Source of the DNA: Bacillota bacterium
Lineage (GTDB): Bacteria; Bacillota; DTU065
Length of the DNA stretch: 9,467 nucleotides
Direction: 5' to 3'
Assembly: GCA_012842235.1 (NCBI GenBank)
Contig: DUTE01000311.1
Location: 1-9,467, forward strand
Numbering within the stretch: position 1 is the stretch's first letter; each line of letters starts with the position of its first letter. Position numbers and translations under genes: made by a program. This document shows positions 7,275 through 9,467 of the stretch, piece after piece. A model generated the notes under the pieces. That model worked only from the letters and a program-made list of their open reading frames with translations, did no database searches and was not told where the DNA came from.

Positions 7275-7311
7275 CTTTTACACCTCTAGCTCATACTATG
7301 CAAAAGATGAC

Positions 7312-7350
7312 AAAAAAGGGCTCTTGGCACAGTTGGCCTAAGCCCTTTTT
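7312..7350 (-). terminator. Rho-independent terminator ending the ABC-permease unit
   Basis: AAAAAGGGCT (7313-7322) pairs perfectly with AGCCCTTTTT (7341-7350). A smaller inner GGC/GCC pairing (7326-7328 with 7336-7338) extends the hairpin. In the leftward direction the stem ends in TTTTTT. It starts 10 bases after the stop of the 439-residue gene and separates it from the next leftward gene. The T-run on the plus strand means it could also stop rightward antisense transcription. Confidence 0.85.
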
Positions 7351-7360
7351 CTTTATAGTA

Positions 7361-8680
7361 TTACACTGCCTGAGGTGCTGAAGTCTTATCTGTACCCTTT
7401 TCACTAGCAGAAAGACTTGAGCGCCAAATCCAGATCAAAAATCCTACTAATAAAGGAATGAGCGGTAAAAGTATCGCAAAGAAACGGCTACGTGATCCAA
7501 TAGAACGTATCAGTCGCTCACTATTTGCAAGAACATTACCATCTTTATCTACTAGACGGAAAGAATACCTACCACTACCGTCAAGCTCAAGCTTATACCC
7601 TTCAAAACTCGGTGGCCTTTCTCCAAGTTCTTTTACGTCAAATTCAATGATTTCATAACCTAAAGCAGCATCTGGTGTTTGTTGTACATACCATTGTTTC
7701 AGATCCGCTTCTGTGATTAGGTTACCGTCTTTAAAAACTTGTAAAGTAGCATCTTGAATATAATCAAGTTGCATCCAGAAATATCTTAACTCGCCTCCAC
7801 GGCCTGAAAGAATACTAGGAAGCTTTTTCAATTTGGAATATTTATATTGATTTACTTCTAAACCGTTAAAAGGTGTAATATAAACTGTTTGTTTCCCTGA
7901 AATATAAACGGTTTCTTTAATTTCATTACTATTTAGAGGAAAAGTCCACTTCTGTGCCGGCCTAATTTCATAACCTGGACCTTCTCTTCTTGGCGAAAAC
8001 ACTTCGGCGGTTCTTTTTGTTTCTGGTTTGTCTTTTAGTTGAACTGTATAGGTACCTGGTTCTAAATTGAGTAGATAACCACTTTGAACCTCTGTAGCAT
8101 AATAAACAGGAAAGTCAGGTTGATTAGGCTCACGAGGAATTTCATCTTCCCGTCCCTTGTAGGCTTCAGGATTTTCCCAAAATTCATCTAAGGCTAGCCG
8201 ATAATCTTCAAGGGCGCTTTGGTAATCCATTACACGTTGATAATATGCTTCAACTTCTTTTTGATAGGCTTCTGCAGCTTTATGTGCCTCTTCGCCAATT
8301 CGCATCTCAGGACGTCCGCCATAATAACCACTAGGGTAGGCGAAATTGTAATCTTGTTTTTCAATCTCAGCAACTAATTTATTACCTTTATACACTTCCA
8401 AAGTACCATCTAACTCTTCATCAAGATCATAGTAATCTGGCATATATTCTTGGGTTATAGGCCAAAAATAGACCTTGGTTTTAGTAAAATTAACTACATT
8501 ATCTTCATTGGCAAGCATATAGAAAGTGCTAAATTCCTGAGGTGAAAAAGTCTCAGACCACTGGGAACCATCAAAAAGAACTAAAGCAGCTACTACTTGT
8601 TCTTCTTTCTCTGGTGGTGCAGCTAAAGCTAAGCTCGACAAGACAAATACAACTATTAGAAGGTATGCAGACTTTCTCAT
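7361..8680 (-). CDS. Signal-peptide surface protein with heptad coiled coil and C-terminal membrane anchor, coupled to ABC permease
   Basis: I do not recognise a family. The 439-residue protein has a clear signal peptide (1-20, ending ALA before APPEK) and a C-terminal transmembrane helix (about 399-419), preceded by an arginine-containing linker and followed by a short charged tail. Most of the chain should lie outside the cell. Residues about 30-110 and 195-390 look beta-rich, with a repeated Ig-like idiom: GYLLNLEPGTYTVQLKD (201-217) and GYKLELDGSGRYSFRLVDKDGN (361-382). Between the beta parts, residues 132-167 form a strict heptad pattern with tyrosine at 139, 146, 153 and 160 and phenylalanine at 167. 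Its ATG overlaps the permease TGA (ATGA), with AAGGGG just upstream, so it is translated together with the permease. It is probably an accessory or sensor subunit of that transporter, but this is inferred from position only. Confidence 0.82.
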   Translation of the reverse strand: MRKSAYLLIVVFVLSSLALAAPPEKEEQVVAALVLFDGSQWSETFSPQEFSTFYMLANEDNVVNFTKTKVYFWPITQEYMPDYYDLDEELDGTLEVYKGNKLVAEIEKQDYNFAYPSGYYGGRPEMRIGEEAHKAAEAYQKEVEAYYQRVMDYQSALEDYRLALDEFWENPEAYKGREDEIPREPNQPDFPVYYATEVQSGYLLNLEPGTYTVQLKDKPETKRTAEVFSPRREGPGYEIRPAQKWTFPLNSNEIKETVYISGKQTVYITPFNGLEVNQYKYSKLKKLPSILSGRGGELRYFWMQLDYIQDATLQVFKDGNLITEADLKQWYVQQTPDAALGYEIIEFDVKELGERPPSFEGYKLELDGSGRYSFRLVDKDGNVLANSERLIRSIGSRSRFFAILLPLIPLLVGFLIWIWRSSLSASEKGTDKTSAPQAV

Positions 8681-9467
8681 CTCCGCACCCCTTTCTTGTT
8701 AAAGATGCCAATACTAACCACGAGTAAAACGACTGTATAAATAAGTGAAAATACAAGCGATTTTAAGAACTCGGTAACACTGCCAAGTTCAATAGCGGTT
8801 GCACCTCGCTCAAGATAAGCAAATGGTGAAACCCATGTTATTACAGCATTCAAATAAGATGTAGTTTGTCTAGCAATGGATATAGCCCCTTTTGCTTCGT
8901 CATCAGGGATGGTCATTAGAATCTCGTGAACAACTGGGACTGTAAGGAAAATAATCGTGAATACTAAAAAGAGTATTACTGAAGTTCTTACCTTACGGCT
9001 GAAACTGGAAAGAAAAATTCCAAAGGCAGCCATACAACCAGCAAGAAGCAGTGATAATAAGAGCATTTTCCCAAAACCTGAACTCAGAGCAAAATTAGAA
9101 ATTTGGGACATTAGAACAAAGTAAAGAACATAAAAAAGCAAAATAACCGCAAATGCCAATATCTGTTCAACAAATTTTGCTATAATAAATGAAATGCTAT
9201 CTACTGGACCATAAAAAAGAACTTCTAAGGTTCCATTATCTCTCTCTCGAGATATGGCCATAGATGCTGAAAGAGTTATATATATTGCCCCAATATATAC
9301 TGCCCACTTAAGAGGAACCTGCATCGGTTCTGGGGCTGAAGGATAAGCACCATAGTATCTTGTTTGTGTAATACTTGATGGCATTACTAAAACACCATTT
9401 TCCTGAATACTACCTACATAGTTATAAAGTAAAAATGATGCTACTACCATACCTAAAGCAATAGCGA
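8677..9467 (-). CDS. ABC-2 type transporter permease (N-terminus outside window)
   Basis: This is the membrane subunit of an ABC exporter, of the ABC-2 / NosY-GldF type. The frame stays open to the window edge: AIALG precedes the internal ATG at 9450, continuing the first helix, so the true start lies upstream. Numbering from that ATG, helices are visible at about 1-12 (partial), 48-65, 88-113, 128-148, 156-177 and 231-250, the usual six. The signature SRERDNGTLEVLFYGPV (67-83), just after the second helix, is the cytoplasmic coupling stretch typical of this family. A large outer loop (about 13-46) between helices one and two and another (180-225) face outside. The cognate ATPase gene should lie just upstream. 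The substrate cannot be read from the sequence. The stop overlaps the start of the surface protein gene by four bases. Confidence 0.9.
   Translation of the reverse strand, partial: AIALGMVVASFLLYNYVGSIQENGVLVMPSSITQTRYYGAYPSAPEPMQVPLKWAVYIGAIYITLSASMAISRERDNGTLEVLFYGPVDSISFIIAKFVEQILAFAVILLFYVLYFVLMSQISNFALSSGFGKMLLLSLLLAGCMAAFGIFLSSFSRKVRTSVILFLVFTIIFLTVPVVHEILMTIPDDEAKGAISIARQTTSYLNAVITWVSPFAYLERGATAIELGSVTEFLKSLVFSLIYTVVLLVVSIGIFNKKGVRR

Noticed and set aside
7129..7341. Plus-strand 70-codon frame running into the terminator.
   Set aside because: Most of it is antisense to the Ig-like protein gene, and its end is formed by the terminator hairpin. There is no sign of coding.
7318..7345. 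Plus strand TGGCACAGTTGG inside the terminator loop resembles a tRNA D-arm (A-box) and could mark a tRNA remnant or attachment site.
   Set aside because: No matching D-stem partner, anticodon arm or T-arm follows, and the flanks fold as a terminator. A short chance match is the simpler reading.
8542..8756. Two short overlapping frames (plus 8542-8727, minus 8571-8756) at the permease/surface-protein junction.
   Set aside because: Both overlap the well-supported coupled gene pair in other frames and carry no recognisable domain.

Overview
The window is AT-rich, with strong AAGGAGG-type ribosome binding sites, tight gene packing and ATGA stop/start overlaps. It carries a two-subunit class I (Fe-S) fumarase, a Bacillota-style N-acetylmuramoyl-L-alanine amidase with a copper-amine-oxidase-like N-domain, and several membrane-anchored extracytoplasmic proteins. 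Together these suggest an anaerobic low-GC Bacillota, most likely a Clostridia lineage. The genus cannot be fixed from this sequence.

Layout, read in the direction of transcription. (1) Minus strand, 4522 down to 1: exported amidase, then murD, fumarase alpha, and fumarase beta (cut off by the window start). Gaps are 48 nt, 9 nt and a 4-nt overlap, so these look like one transcription unit joining cell-wall and central-metabolism genes. (2) Plus strand, 4662-5933: a single divergent gene for a DUF4434-like, glycosidase-type TIM-barrel protein with a C-terminal fibronectin-III-like domain and no signal peptide. It ends at a perfect 12-bp bidirectional terminator. (3) Minus strand, 7274 down to 5967: a GTG-started, membrane-anchored carboxypeptidase-regulatory-like domain protein, followed by a three-helix membrane protein with an HxxEH motif (DUF6391-like). 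(4) Minus strand, 9467 down to 7361: an ABC-2 type permease (N-terminus outside the window), translationally coupled to a 439-residue surface protein with signal peptide, heptad coiled coil and C-terminal membrane anchor. A rho-independent terminator closes this unit.

How the genes may work together. The amidase cleaves peptidoglycan outside the cell, while MurD adds D-glutamate to the cytoplasmic precursor. FumA and FumB form one enzyme interconverting fumarate and malate. The permease and its coupled surface protein look like parts of one exporter whose ATPase should lie just upstream, outside the window. The two genes after the terminator are a separate small unit of unknown role.

No RNA genes, insertion sequences, CRISPR arrays or phage genes were seen. 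No stretch above 300 bases lacks a gene. The least explained parts are the tyrosine-zipper surface protein, the HxxEH membrane protein, the unsignalled DUF4434-FnIII protein and the murD-fumarase linkage. Nothing seen amounts to a clearly new defence or mobile system.
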